The notes: generated by a model from the sequence alone, not told the origin. 64,000 nt of DNA from Metridium senile (GCA_949775045.1 OX459097.1:16840210-16904209); one strand, 5' to 3'. Counted from the stretch's first letter, positions 44,640 to 63,434 are shown. Translations and numbers: made by a program.

Positions 44640-44807
44640 AGAGATTTCCGATTTACCGGATTTAGATTAGTATATTCCAAAGCCACCTCGATAATTGCGC
44701 CATTTTTATTTTAACATTACAAAACATTGAAAACAATATTTCTTCGATATGCCTATTCCACTACTATATGCCTATTCCGCCTATAATCCGCTAAATCGGA
44801 AATCTCT
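44640..44807. mobile_element. MITE present only in copy 1
   Basis: AGAGATTTCCGATTTACCGG at the left and CTAAATCGGAAATCTCT at the right. Copy 2 retains the empty site (GCAATAGAGTGG at about 54245), which shows that this insertion followed the segmental duplication. The repeated flank is AAT, extendable to AATAGAG because of local similarity. Confidence 0.8.
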
Positions 44808-44811
44808 AATA

Positions 44812-44987
44812 GAGTGGTTTTCATTAACCCATGAAACAAAGTGTAATAGGGAAAGAGTAACAAAGTGTATTTAAATATGTAATAGTGCTATTGAACAAAT
44901 GATTATAAAACACAAAGTTAAAGTGTAATTAAGTGTAAAAAAGCATATTATGCTAAAGTTTGTTTCACGGGTTAATGACAACCACTC
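44812..44987. mobile_element. Palindromic MITE (GAGTGGTTTTCATTAACC arms), copy 1
   Basis: GAGTGGTTTTCATTAACCCA at the left mirrors GGGTTAATGACAACCACTC at the right. The interior CATGAAACAAAGTGTAAT mirrors TTTGTTTCACGGG only loosely. Copy 2 counterpart at 54250-54589. Confidence 0.75.
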
Positions 44988-45589
44988 TTAAGATATAAAA
45001 AAGAAAATTACAAAATAGGAATTAATTAAAAGACAAGCAGATTACTCAAGCTGAACTTCTTTTGTCTTTTACAAATGTAATTACTTCCTATTTTGTAATT
45101 TTCTTTTTCATATGACAATGTTATTGCAATCAGGTGTGTGTAGCCTGAGTACCAAGCTCTGGGGGATCGGAGTGGCCTCAGGAGGTTAAAGTATTGGGTA
45201 TGCTCATTGTATCTCTCAGGGAATGAAGATCAGCAATTTTGTAATTATATGTTTTCAACATTTCTTGGTATATTTTAGGGTGATCCAAATAGCAAAATTC
45301 CATCAAGTGATGCACTTTTAACTTATAGTTGTATGATTGTGTGTGGTGTAATAAATTGTTCATGCCAGGTCCTCTTCAAAAGATTTTTGCTATGTTTTAG
45401 GGTTTTTTTGAAAATTCCTGGGGAGCATATGCTTTCCCCCCCCCCCCCCCCCCCCCCTTCCCTGGGAGCAAGCATGTCTTATTTATGTTAATTAACTTAT
45501 TAATATTATAATTTGTACTCTTTCTCTATAATTGTGACTTTGTACATGTAAAAATAAAGAAATTCAATAAAAAACATTGGCCAAAGTTA

Positions 45590-45828
45590 GGGATGGGTCA
45601 TTTATTAGAGGGGGTGGGCTGGCGCATTTTTAATTCCCTTGACATAAGTTTTTGTGGCCCTGTTCTTTCAAATGCACAAATTAACGTGGCCCTCTAAGAG
45701 ATAGTACATAAAATAACAATGATGATGATTGCAGAATTTTTCTTGACCCACCATTTTTGCCTGCATGAAAAAGTATGACCCTTACCCAATTTGCACCAGC
45801 CCACCCCCTCTAATAAATGACCAGTCCC
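45590..45828. mobile_element. PIF/Harbinger-type MITE, TTA TSD, in copy 1
   Basis: GGGATGGGTCATTTATTAGA at the left and its imperfect inverted copy ending GACCAGTCCC, flanked by TTA (45587-45589, 45829-45831). GGGGGTGGGCTGG / CCAGCCCACCCCC are mirrored. Copy 2 has only the left two-thirds (55145-55321). Confidence 0.82.
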
Positions 45829-46096
45829 TTATAAAAAAAAATGACATTTATTTATTTATTCAATTTTTTATTTTTTTTTATTTTATTCATTGATTGTCCT
45901 TATATTTTAATTTTTTATTTACTTTTGATCTATTTGTTTTCATTTTTATTTAAATTTGAAAGAAAAATTTGACTTTTTATACAAATGTGAGAATATTTTT
46001 ATTATTTCCCTACTGGCGTATTGCGTGACGATACAAAGGAGCGGCTAGCCCATTGCATGATACAACGTAAGATAGCTGACCAATGAGATCGCACAC

Positions 46097-48292
46097 ATTG
46101 AAAACTGGCGCCCAATAAGTTTGATAAACGTAGATGTAAAGATTTGTAGTAAAGCCCTTTGTAATAGAATAGTTAATTTTTTACCCTCCTTAATTCATCC
46201 TAATCAATCAGCGTTTGTAAAAGGAAGACATATAGATGATCCCATAAGGTTTATATCAGATTTGTTTGATTATTCTGAAAATGCAGTTAATCGATCATAC
46301 ATTCTATTTGTAGCTGACTTCCAAAAGGCTTTTGACTCGATTGAGCATAACTTTATTTTGGCAGTTTTACAACATTTCGGTTTTGGTAATGATTTCATTA
46401 ACTGGATTAGAATTCTACTTTTAAACACCAGAAGCTGTATCTTGAATAATGGGTCAGTTTCCGATTTTTTTGATATAAAAAGGGGTACAAAGCAGGGAGA
46501 TCCAATTTCTCCGTACCTGTTTATATTGACCATTGAAATAATGGCTCAACTAATCCGTGACAACGAGGAGATAAAAGGAATACAAATTAATAAGGAAATG
46601 GAACAGACTAAACTAGTTCTATTTGCAGATGATGCAACTTTTTGTTTAAGGGATACGAATTCCCTTAAAGAAATTTTAAAATGTCTCGATAATTTTAAGA
46701 CCTTTTCTTCGCTTCAGCTTAATACGACAAAATCTGAAATTGGTTGGATTGGAATAAAAGATAAAGTTCTAACTCAGCATGAAGTAAGATCAATTAAAAA
46801 AATAGATTTCCATACTGATGGTGTGAAAATTTTAGGAATTTTTTTTTCTCATAATAAAATACTCATGCAAAATAACAACTTCTCTAGACAGTTTGAAAAG
46901 TTTAAGTCTATACTATCAATATGGAAAACAAGAAATTTAACAATTTATGGAAAAGTACATATTATCCGATCCTTAGCAATATCACAATTGTTATACATAT
47001 CTTCAAAACTCCCTATTCATCGTGCATTTATTGCAAAAGTACAAAAAGAAATTATCGATTTCATATGGTATGGAAGGAAACCCAAAATTAAATACCGAAC
47101 TTTAATAGGAGATATACGAGAAGGCGGAATAAGGCTCCCTGACCTCGAAACAATGATAGAAACAAGTCGAGTTAAATGGGCGTTAAAACTTCTGGATTGC
47201 AAAAATACGGTTTTTTGGAAATGCTTTGCGCAGAAAGTTTTTGAACCATATGGTGGGTTTGGAGTTATAGGAGAAAATTTAGACCATGCTCTTATCAATG
47301 ATATACCTGAGTTTTATAAAGAAATTCTTTATAGCTGGAGTAAAGTAAGCAAATGTTATGTCGAAAAACCAGAGGAAATTATTTGTCAACCGATTTGGCT
47401 AAATAGGTTTATTAACCTAGATCTTTATCATTTTGATATCAAAAAGTTTGTAAAGAAGGAGATAATAATAATTAAGGACATTTGGGATTGTACAGACGGG
47501 CCGAATTGGAACTCGGTTAAAGCCAAAGGAAAGTGGTGTGATTCCGACTATTTTACATGGAGAGGTATTATATCAGCTCTACCAGATAACTGGAAAACAA
47601 TTCTAAAAAATGCTCAAAAAGAGAAACCCGTACTCTGTCCTAACGAGGCTGGCAAAGGTTTGAATATCTCTAACACTTATGTTCCTCTTTCTAAAGTGAA
47701 AACTAGAATGGTTTATTGGAAATTGATCGAAAATAAATTAACCAAACCGACAGCACAAAAACACATAGCTAATAAATTAAATAACCCAGACATTGAGTGG
47801 TCAGAAGTTTACAAAAAAATGTATCATGTTACTAATGACACTAAGTTACGAGCTTTGCAATATAAAATTTTAAATAATTCCCTCTTTCTGAATAAAGACC
47901 TTTTTAGATTTAAACTAATTGATTCACCGAGTTGTACTTTTTGTAAATCTTCCATTGAAACAATGGAACATCTTTTTATTGATTGTTATTTAACAAAGAA
48001 TTATTTTATTGAAATAAGAAACTGGTTACATACGGGGAATATAAACCTACCAAAATTAAATATAAGTAATATTATCTTAGGAGGAGTTAACGATAAAATG
48101 GAAGAATTTCTATTTTTGTTATATAAATTCACAATAGTTAACTGTAGAACCAGAGGAATGGTTCCCAATATAGCAAATTTCAAATCAAAATTGCAAGAAT
48201 ACGAAAATATCGAATACGAAATTGCAAAAAGTCATGGAAAAATAGATATACATCTAAAAAAGTACAATAAATTGAAAAAACTATTGCCTTAG
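46097..48292 (+). CDS. Non-LTR retrotransposon ORF2 (reverse transcriptase, 5'-truncated)
   Basis: The open frame enters at ENWRPISLINVD (there is no proper start codon, as the endonuclease and N-terminal part are missing) and ends at TAG 48290-48292. Reverse transcriptase motifs: FVKGRHI, ADFQKAFDSIEH (first catalytic Asp), RGTKQGDPISPYLF, and LVLFADDATF with the FADD catalytic pair. Then a long thumb/connection region (KILGIFFSHNK, WKTRNLTIYGK, EGGIRLPD) and a C-terminal CCHC-like knuckle CTFCKSSIETMEHLFIDC. The EGG-RLPD and 'GK' patterns fit the L1/Tx1 group. No frameshifts or stops. Cannot transpose by itself. Confidence 0.9.
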   Translation: MENWRPISLINVDVKICSKALCNRIVNFLPSLIHPNQSAFVKGRHIDDPIRFISDLFDYSENAVNRSYILFVADFQKAFDSIEHNFILAVLQHFGFGNDFINWIRILLLNTRSCILNNGSVSDFFDIKRGTKQGDPISPYLFILTIEIMAQLIRDNEEIKGIQINKEMEQTKLVLFADDATFCLRDTNSLKEILKCLDNFKTFSSLQLNTTKSEIGWIGIKDKVLTQHEVRSIKKIDFHTDGVKILGIFFSHNKILMQNNNFSRQFEKFKSILSIWKTRNLTIYGKVHIIRSLAISQLLYISSKLPIHRAFIAKVQKEIIDFIWYGRKPKIKYRTLIGDIREGGIRLPDLETMIETSRVKWALKLLDCKNTVFWKCFAQKVFEPYGGFGVIGENLDHALINDIPEFYKEILYSWSKVSKCYVEKPEEIICQPIWLNRFINLDLYHFDIKKFVKKEIIIIKDIWDCTDGPNWNSVKAKGKWCDSDYFTWRGIISALPDNWKTILKNAQKEKPVLCPNEAGKGLNISNTYVPLSKVKTRMVYWKLIENKLTKPTAQKHIANKLNNPDIEWSEVYKKMYHVTNDTKLRALQYKILNNSLFLNKDLFRFKLIDSPSCTFCKSSIETMEHLFIDCYLTKNYFIEIRNWLHTGNINLPKLNISNIILGGVNDKMEEFLFLLYKFTIVNCRTRGMVPNIANFKSKLQEYENIEYEIAKSHGKIDIHLKKYNKLKKLLP

Positions 48293-48626
48293 ATAGAACA
48301 AGTCCTATGTAGCAGACGTAGAATTGTGTTGTAGTTGTGTTATATGTATGTTAATTAAATGCCATTAGTATAGTAATATATAGTTGTTGAGTGATTGTGT
48401 TTGTTTGTGTGTATATATATATAGTTAATTATAAACTTATTTCATTGAAACTTCAATTATTGTAAAAACTTTTATCTTCTCGTGAGTCACAATTATTGTG
48501 GCTCTCTTTACTTGTAAATATTTTTTGTGTGTGTCTTCTAGTGTGTCACATTTATTGCGACACTCTTTAAGTGTAAATTTTGTGTGTGTCGTTAATTAAA
48601 ATAAAATTAAAAAAAAAAAAAAAAAA
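46097..48626 (+). mobile_element. L1/Tx1-like LINE, 5'-truncated, 12-bp TSD
   Basis: The 12-bp duplication GAGATCGCACAC flanks it (46085-46096 and 48627-48638), and copy 2 shows the empty site near 55515. It ends in a poly(A) run (about 48609-48626). A truncated 5' end inside the ORF and an uninterrupted frame indicate a recent retrotransposition by target-primed reverse transcription. Confidence 0.95.
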
Positions 48627-48658
48627 GAGATCGCACACTCAGTTTTCGAGAATCGGAG

Positions 48659-48727
48659 ATGGCAAGTGTTTGTGCAGCGGGCGGATTGGACTCGGAAAAT
48701 ATCATATTATTAACTGATTCTTACAAG
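48659..48727 (+). CDS. NAMPT: NAMPT first coding exon, copy 1 (exon 1a)
   Basis: MASVCAAGGLDSENIILLTDSYK, with donor AAG|GTAATT in phase 0. TDSYK contains the Asp-Ser-Tyr equivalent to D16-S17-Y18 of human NAMPT (nicotinamide stacking tyrosine). It differs from exon 1b (55545) at three residues (A/V, G/E, S/T). The LINE sits directly upstream, ending 32 bp before the ATG, so its original promoter lies more than 2.5 kb away. Splicing to exon 2 at 58265 would give a transcript skipping exon 1b. It may be silent. Confidence 0.7.
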
Positions 48728-49609
48728 GTAATTAATCCTAACTTATCTCTCAATATCATATTGATCAAATCATGTTCTTTATTTCCAACAAAGTTAAACA
48801 CTGATTCATTTATACGAGCCTGCAGCTGTCAGATGTGCTCATCGCTACTTTTCCGAGAATTGGCGTTTTGTTTATCAATGAATTTCTTGTTTCTTTCTCT
48901 CAATTTTTCAATATAACGATCATTTACACTACAATTTGGTTTGCTTATTTGATTATTGAGTTCCGTTGTGTAAATTTGTCATTATTTTTGTCGAGTTTGC
49001 TAAACTATCCCATCTTTTGAAATTGGAATGTACTAAAAACATAACAGCTCAAACTTAAAAAAAAATCATACTATATTGCAACTGATTTTTAGAATGTGTT
49101 ATTTGATAAACATGTACTGTAATATCTTTTCTGTCAATGGTTTGTAAAAGGAAATCTGAAAGCGAAAGTTAAATAATAATTCTGTTATTTTATAATATTG
49201 ATATATTAAAATGGGCTTATCTCATATGAATAAATATTTAATTTTAAGACAACTCTTATCTTAATGTGAAGCTATAAAATAGTTCAGATTGACATAAGCA
49301 ACAACGACCGCCACCCTGAAAGACAAATGATGAAGATAATGATAATCAAATAATAGCTCATTTGCATTTCACACATGAATGCATTACAAGTGGATGATTA
49401 TTCAAGCATTCAAATGTTTATTTGTGAATTCAAACATAAGTATTTTTAGATTCAAATGAATCTTTGCTTACACAAACAAACAAAGATTTGGTTTTACATG
49501 ATTCAAATTACTTGTAATCAAACGAAACTACTGTGAATCCAAACTACTCTAGCAAAGGAAAATTTCTCATGGAGATCAATATTGATCCATTGGCAAACAA
49601 ACTAATTGG
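48728..49609. other. Intron-side remainder of segmental duplication copy 1
   Basis: An open frame continues for 60 codons past the donor, but this matches the intron of exon 1b and is not evidence for coding. The rest is AT-rich. Confidence 0.5.
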
Positions 49610-50188
49610 CTTTAGTATCCAACAACTTATGGTCTATCACAAATCGCGCGCTCTCATTGGCTACTCAACCATGGGCTATTGGGTGATAGCCCATGGTTGG
49701 GGAAAGCGCCGTTTTTTTAAATTGAAAAAGTTTCTTGATTCTTCTATTTCTTGCAAGAAAATGACAAAAAAGCACATAATTTTGATGTTTTGTGAATGAA
49801 TTTTGACTTGAAGAGCGCGCGCTACTGACGCCATCAGGCGATTCTTCAGTTTGATCGATTGAGAAAGCCAGATTTTTAAACTTTCAGCTTAGAACTTTTC
49901 TTAATTCCTCCGTCGTTCTAATATGTATAGTAGTTTTAATACTAAAAGCATGCTATTTTCAGCCGTTAAAATTAAAATAACGAAAAATTAAAAACGAAGA
50001 AAAAGAAAAAAACACTTCGCGGGCTTCCTGTTGCATATGGCAAAAATGACTGAAGAGGGGAGGAAGAAGGAAAGAATTCCTTTTCTCGGGGCTCGTCACC
50101 AGGCTTCGTCGTCCTCAAATTTTCAACACAGGAACCCCAAAATCACGAAAATCACTCTCGGACTTATGAGTTGCCTGCGGAGGAGGCT
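49610..50188. other. Unique spacer between the duplication copies
   Basis: Contains CAAATCGCGCGCTCTCATTG (similar to 8830), a perfect hairpin AACCATGGGCTAT / ATAGCCCATGGTT (49668-49699), and GGGCTTCCTGT at 50021 followed by an ATG-rich, less AT-rich stretch. No gene recognised. Confidence 0.5.
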
Positions 50189-50468
50189 AGTGTCTGCCAT
50201 TGATTGTTGCAGAAGAATTTTGACACCGTTGTCATGGTGCAATCAATCATCAATCACATGATATGATGATTGCACCAAGTTAGCTTGAAATTGTTGTACA
50301 ACATTGATATTATCCTTTATTTTTTTGAGAAATTTATACAAAGTCTTGTTGAATAGATTAGTGTTTTTGTTGTTCAATACCAAGGTAAAATCATGAAAAT
50401 GCAGACATAGTAATGCAAATGCAATCATACATATGCAGTGCATCTATAACTAGAATTTAATGTTAGCA

Positions 50469-50706
50469 AGGGAGCACCGCAGACTGTTGTTGTGGTTTGC
50501 ATATATTCGATCTTTTGAAAGTGTTAAATTACATTGTCAACAGCTTTTGGTAAATTAAAAAAATCGACATTCATACATTGCTCATCCCTGTGGGACTCGC
50601 TTGGCAATGATATTTGCGCCCGCATTTCTACTGGTCAGTCGATTGATGAAAATATTTAAAAGATCAAACATATTCAAACCACAAACAACAGTCTGCCGTG
50701 CTCCCT
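50469..50706. mobile_element. MITE (AGGGAGCACCGCAGACTG ends), in copy 2
   Basis: Same insertion as 43297-43533, carried by the segmental duplication. Confidence 0.8.
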
Positions 50707-51114
50707 TGTTGTAAGTCTGTAATAGTGAAGAAATATAAAATGAGACTGCTTGCTCTATCAAGTTAATTATAGAGCAGGTAGGAATTTTTAGAAGACAAAA
50801 AAAGCATCAGGAGAAGCATGACGTGCTATTGAATATATTAATTATTTCCACTGTTGTTTCCTCTACATAGAGTAATACATTTTACTCCAACGAAGAGCTA
50901 TAAAGCTTGAAATTCAGTATTAAAAGTGAATTTACTATTTCTTTACAGCGTTACAAATCTCATTTATTTCTGATATTCAATTAGATATTGTTTAGTACTT
51001 GTCTATCATTTATAGAGGGGAAGGGGTTTCAAATGTTTATTGTAATCAATTCTGTATAGACCAATTTTAAGTTCTTCATTGTTCATTCTTTCTAAGCATT
51101 GATAGCATGTGATA

Positions 51115-51336
51115 TACAGTCAATTAAAAAAACATTGTCATCAATCAATCTACGCGACTAGACCGAAAGGAAGCATCGATAGAAATCACCGAAGCGGCAA
51201 ATTATTCATAATTAGTTGATTGAGTGTGGTATTGCATTAGATACTGTAGATCCTGTGATTTCTACCCATGCTACCTTTGGGTCTAGTCGCGTAGACTTAA
51301 AGCCCATTGACGACAATGTTTTTTGAATTGACTGTA
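51115..51336. mobile_element. Palindromic MITE (TACAGTCAATT ends), in copy 2
   Basis: Same insertion as 43943-44171. This copy lost about 8 bp near TCAATCAATCTACGCG. Confidence 0.8.
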
Positions 51337-51617
51337 TTCATTGTTATGTGTTTCAAGAATACAGCCTGTGATAAGGCATGGAATTCAATAGAAATTTTAC
51401 AAGTTTTATCTCTAGTCTTTGACTAATAATTCTCTTTGCAGCAAGGCCTAGATTGAGCAACAAGGGACTCAGACAATAAAATGTCAATATTTACTTCTTC
51501 TAAAATTATAGTTTTGATTTAGCTATCATTCAACCATAACCATGCTAGGATGACATCAAAGTCAGAAGAAACAATATAATGTTACAACTTTACTTAATTT
51601 TATTCAATTCCATGTAA

Positions 51618-51914
51618 GGGACGGACCATTAGAAAAGTGATGGGGGGGGGGGGGGGGGTGGGGAGTTTCAAAGTTGGAATATTTTTTTTTTCTTGACATG
51701 GATTTAGAATTTTTTTTTTTTTTAGACTTTTTGGCTGGCAATATTTTTTTTTTTACAGTTATGTATGGCCACACCCATATTTACAGTTGTCAATATTTTT
51801 TTTTTCACGCTAAGTGTGAAGAAATATTTTTTTTTTTTTGATTTTTTACCGGAAATATTTTTTTTTTTTGCTTTTGCCCCACCCCCCCCCATCACTTTTC
51901 TAATGGTCCGTCCC
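51618..51914. mobile_element. PIF/Harbinger-type MITE, TAA TSD with empty site
   Basis: GGGACGGACCATTAGAAAAG at the left and its inverted copy at the right, flanked by TAA (51615-51617, 51915-51917). Copy 1 has the uninterrupted CATGTAAACTATA (about 44448), so the TSD is exactly TAA. The interior has repeated AATATTTTTTTTT blocks and G-run/C-run mirrored ends. Confidence 0.92.
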
Positions 51915-52050
51915 TAAACTATAAAGTGTTTTTACTCTTGTATTTTTTTTATTGAAAAATTGAATATTCTGTAGCATGGTCTTTTGTAGATCATTCAAAA
52001 GAAAACAATATATCTAGACTTTCAATGATTGTATCATTGTCTGGTTCAAA

Positions 52051-54201
52051 CACTATTGGGAGGGTATGTGTGAAATAGATGTGAAAAGTATGTGAAAACC
52101 ATGTGAAAACTTTCTACATGTGAAATGGCATGTGAAAAATTCCATGTGAAATATTAAATAGTGTGAAATAGCATGTGAAAAATATTAGAAAATTTTCACA
52201 TGCATGTGAATAAGTCATCCTTTAGGATGACCATGTGAAAAACATGTGAAAATCTAAAAACAAAAATCCACATGCATGTGAATATTTGATTCTCTTGCAA
52301 AACCATGTGAAAAGGTGTGTGAAAATTTACTTGAAAATTTTTCACATCCATATCAAAAGCATGTGAAATACATATAAGGGACTTACATCAAAATTTCACA
52401 TGCATGTGAATAACAGTGAACCATCAAAAACATGTGAAATACATATAAGAGATTGACATCAACATTTCACATGCATGTGAATAACAGTGAACCATCAAAA
52501 ACATGTGAAATACATTTTATGAGATTTTACATCAAAATTTCACAATTTATTTTGTGAGAAAAATAATTACCCAGAAAATTATCAATATTTATAATATCTA
52601 TACCTTGCAACCTGTAAGGCTGATTTTTAATTTAATATTCAAATAATGGCAAATATAGTTATATATTTTCATATACTTAGTGAACATATCCACAGCTTTT
52701 TATGCCAGTCTTCCGAGATTTTTTGATATGTAGAATGACAAATAACAAACAAAATATAAGTTTGAAGATTATGTTTGATGTCCTCATCTTATCATACCAA
52801 AAACAGACAAGAAAGGACTTTTATTTAATTTATTTTTTAACAAAATTTTATAATCTCCCATATACTCCTTGTTTTTCAAATCAATAGTTTGGGCTCCCTG
52901 TGGTTAGTTCAGCCGAGAGAGGACTAGAATCTAGTTCAGTTTTGGCGGTCGCTTGTAAACTTCCAACGGACTTCATCATCAAGAAATGTGCTTTTTCTTT
53001 CTTAACACTCTTGAAAAGGACTCAAAAACGCCTATGAGAACTTTATAACTGTAGATGGAACTGTTTGATGTGGTTAAATTGAATGATTTGTTAAATTATT
53101 GTCTTTGAAGAGGTAAGAAACGGACATTGCTGAAACTGCTTAAGGCTTATATATTTCTTAGGTTTCATTTCTTTAATATCAAGTATAATTAAAGTTAATT
53201 TCATATACTGTACCTATTCTTTGCTTATAGATCAACAACATGGTTGAATTCAAGAAGACTATATGTAACTGGTATTTTAACCGACTTATAACTAATGGGA
53301 TATAGACAGAGTTGTGTGCTCATGCCTGATCAGCTAGCTATATAAAAATTCTAATTTAATGTAGGGGTAGTGATGAGTGTGTGTATGGTAAAATACATGT
53401 TGAGATGTTAAAAGAAGTTACAGACCAAATTAAGCTTTCAAATGATAATTGCATAACAAATTGTAACATCACAAATATGTTATAACTGTTATTGTAATAG
53501 TCGTTATGTGCCATAATAAAATAAGTCTTATTTTGAAACAAGTCTATCTTGATATATGTAGTCAATTTTCCATGGAAAACAAATCACAACTTTTTAGTGG
53601 GTTCTTTGTTGGTAATGATAAGTATATATAATATCTCACGATCATGATCACTTGCTATACTAGCTATAAGTTAGTAACCACTTATTTTCACATCTAGTCT
53701 TTTTTTAAATAATTAAGCTTGCTTATGCGATCTTTTACCTTGATGATTTCACATGTATTACACATGGTTACCAATGTATTTTCACATGCAAATGAATGTG
53801 GTCTTTTTAGGATTTCACATGTATTTCACATGGTTTTGTGATATTTCACATGTTCTAGTGTTTTTTTGTGTGCTTACATGTATATATTCACATGTATTTC
53901 ACATGGTTTCATGATATTTCACATGTTTTAGTGGTTTTTGTGCTTATATATTCACATGTATTTCACATGGTTTCATGATATTTCACATGTTTTAGTGGTT
54001 TTTGTGCTTATATATTTCACATGAATTTCACATGTTTTACCATGTGAAAAGGACTACATCGTTTCACATGGTTTTCACATGAAACTTTCACACATTTTTC
54101 ACATGATCATTGTGTGAAAACTGTGTGAAAACTGTGTGAAAATTTTCACACACTCTTCACATACTTTTCACATCTATTTCACACATACCCTCCCAGTAGT
54201 G
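52051..54201. mobile_element. CACTA/EnSpm-type non-autonomous element, 2.15 kb, AAA TSD
   Basis: Ends CACTATTGGGAGGGTATGTG and the inverted copy (CATACCCTCCCAGTAGTG), matching over ~40 bp. Flanks share AAA, and copy 1 holds the empty site TTCAAAATCAC (about 44591). CACTA ends plus a 3-bp duplication are the CMC/EnSpm signature. About 500 bp inside each end is packed with CATGTGAAA units (left) or TTTCACATG units (right), the expected subterminal transposase-binding arrays. No transposase ORF. The core (about 52700-53600) holds the motif TTTGGGCTCCCTGTGG, an ATG-poor CG-containing stretch and a donor-like GAGGTAAGAA near 53112, resembling a captured promoter with first exon. Confidence 0.85.
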
Positions 54202-54249
54202 AAAATCACTTAACATAAACATTAATTGGATATACACCTAATTGCAATA

Positions 54250-54589
54250 GAGTGGTTTTCATTAACCCATGAAACAAAGTGTAATAGGGAAGGAGTAACA
54301 AAGTGTATTAATATGTGTAATAGTGCTATTGAACAAATGATTATAAAACACAAAGTTAAAGTGTAATAAAGCATATTACGCTAAAGTGTGTTTCACAGGT
54401 TAATGCATGAAAACCACTCTAACCCATGAAACAAAGTGTAATAGGGAAAGAGTAACAAAGTGTATTTAATGTAATAGTGCTATTGAACAAATGATTATAA
54501 AACACAAAGTTAAAGTGTAATTAAGTGTATAAAAGCATATTACGCTAAAGTGTGTTTCACGGGTTAATGAAAACCACTCTAACATATAA
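54250..54589. mobile_element. GAGTGGTTTTC MITE, partially tandem-duplicated, copy 2
   Basis: The counterpart of 44812-44987 is followed directly by a second copy lacking the first 14 bp (it restarts at TAACCCATGAAACAAAGTG). The junction is at the shared TAACCCATGAAA / TTTCACGGGTTA region, so unequal exchange between the arms is likely. Confidence 0.75.
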
Positions 54590-55144
54590 AAAAGAAAATT
54601 ACAAAATAGGAATTAATTAAAAGACAAGCAGATTACTCAAGCTGAACTTTTTTTTACTTACTATTTTGTAATTTTCTTTTTCATATGACAATGTTATTGC
54701 AATCAGATGTATGTGGCCTGAGTACCAAGCTGAGGAGTGGCCTCAGGAGGTTAAAGTATTGGGTATGCTCATTGTATCTCTCAGGGAATGAAGATCAGCA
54801 ATTTTGTAATTATATGTTTTCAACATTTCTTGGTATATTTTAGGGTGATCCAAATAGCAAAATTCCATCAAGTGATGCACTTTTAACTTATAGTTGTATG
54901 ATTGTGTGTGGTGTAATAAATTGTTCATGCCAGGTCCTCTTCAAAAGATTTTTGCTATGTTTTAGGGTTTTTTTGAAAATTCCTGGGGAGCATATGCTTT
55001 CCCCCCCCCCCCCCCTTCCCTGGGAGCAAGCATGTCTTATTTATGTTAATTAACTTATTAATATTATAATTTGTACTCTTTCTCTATTGTGACTTTGTAC
55101 ATGTAAAAATAAAGAAATTCAATAAAAAACATTGGCCAAAGTTA

Positions 55145-55321
55145 GGGATGGGTCATTTATTAGAGGGGGTGGGCTGGCGCATTTTTAATTCCCTTGACAT
55201 AAGTTTTTGTGGCCCTGTTCTTTCAAATGCACAAATTAACGTGGCCCTCTAAGAGATAGTACATAAAATAACAATGATGATGATTGCAGAATTTTTCTTG
55301 ACCCACCATTTTTGCCTGCAT
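55145..55321. mobile_element. Truncated PIF/Harbinger MITE, copy 2
   Basis: The left part of the element seen complete at 45590-45828. The right arm was deleted along with about 100 bp of flank. Confidence 0.8.
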
Positions 55322-55439
55322 CATAATTTTTTATTTACTTTTGATCTATTTGTTTTCATTTTTATTTAAATTTGAAAGAAAAATTTGACTTTTTATTCAA
55401 ATGTGAGAATATTTTTATTATTTCCCTACTGGCGTATTG

Positions 55440-55544
55440 CGTGACGATACAAAGGAGCGGCTGCATAGGAGGCTAACCCCTCTCATGATACAACGTAAGA
55501 TAGCTGACCAATGAGATCGCACACTCAGTTTTCGAGAATCAGAG
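55440..55544 (+). promoter_or_regulatory. Probable NAMPT core promoter / 5' UTR (copy 2)
   Basis: The interval between the GCGTATTGCGTGACGATACA box and the ATG is conserved in both duplication copies and contains a CRE-like TGACG and CCAAT (CTGACCAATGAGA at about 55504, a reverse-CCAAT arrangement is absent). In copy 1 it is split from its exon by the LINE. Confidence 0.45.
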
Positions 55545-63327
<7,783 letters not shown>

Positions 63328-63434
63328 GTTTTTTATTCACCTTGTTATATTTTAATTATATTTGTTTTTCTATTATAAAGAGAAATGTTTCAATGTTTGC
63401 TTTCAATTCATCTACAGTGTATATACTTTTGTGC

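Larger units (their letters stand above)
43020..49609. repeat. Segmental duplication, copy 1 (contains NAMPT exon 1a)
   Basis: From AGTGTCTGCCATTGATTGTT to AAACAAACTAATTGGCT the sequence is repeated at 50189-57017 in the same orientation with high identity. Differences are mostly discrete insertions: here a MITE at 44640-44807 and the LINE at 46097-48626. A 579-bp unique spacer separates the copies. Confidence 0.93.

Noticed and set aside
45178..45363. 61-codon minus-strand ORF present identically at 54743-54928
   Set aside because: Its identity only reflects the recent segmental duplication. No motif or splice context. Kept open as very weak.
48728..49020. Long open frame continuing past NAMPT exon 1a
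   Set aside because: It reads through the donor into intron sequence shared with copy 2. Family proteins continue with the exon 2 sequence (KQYPPNTS).
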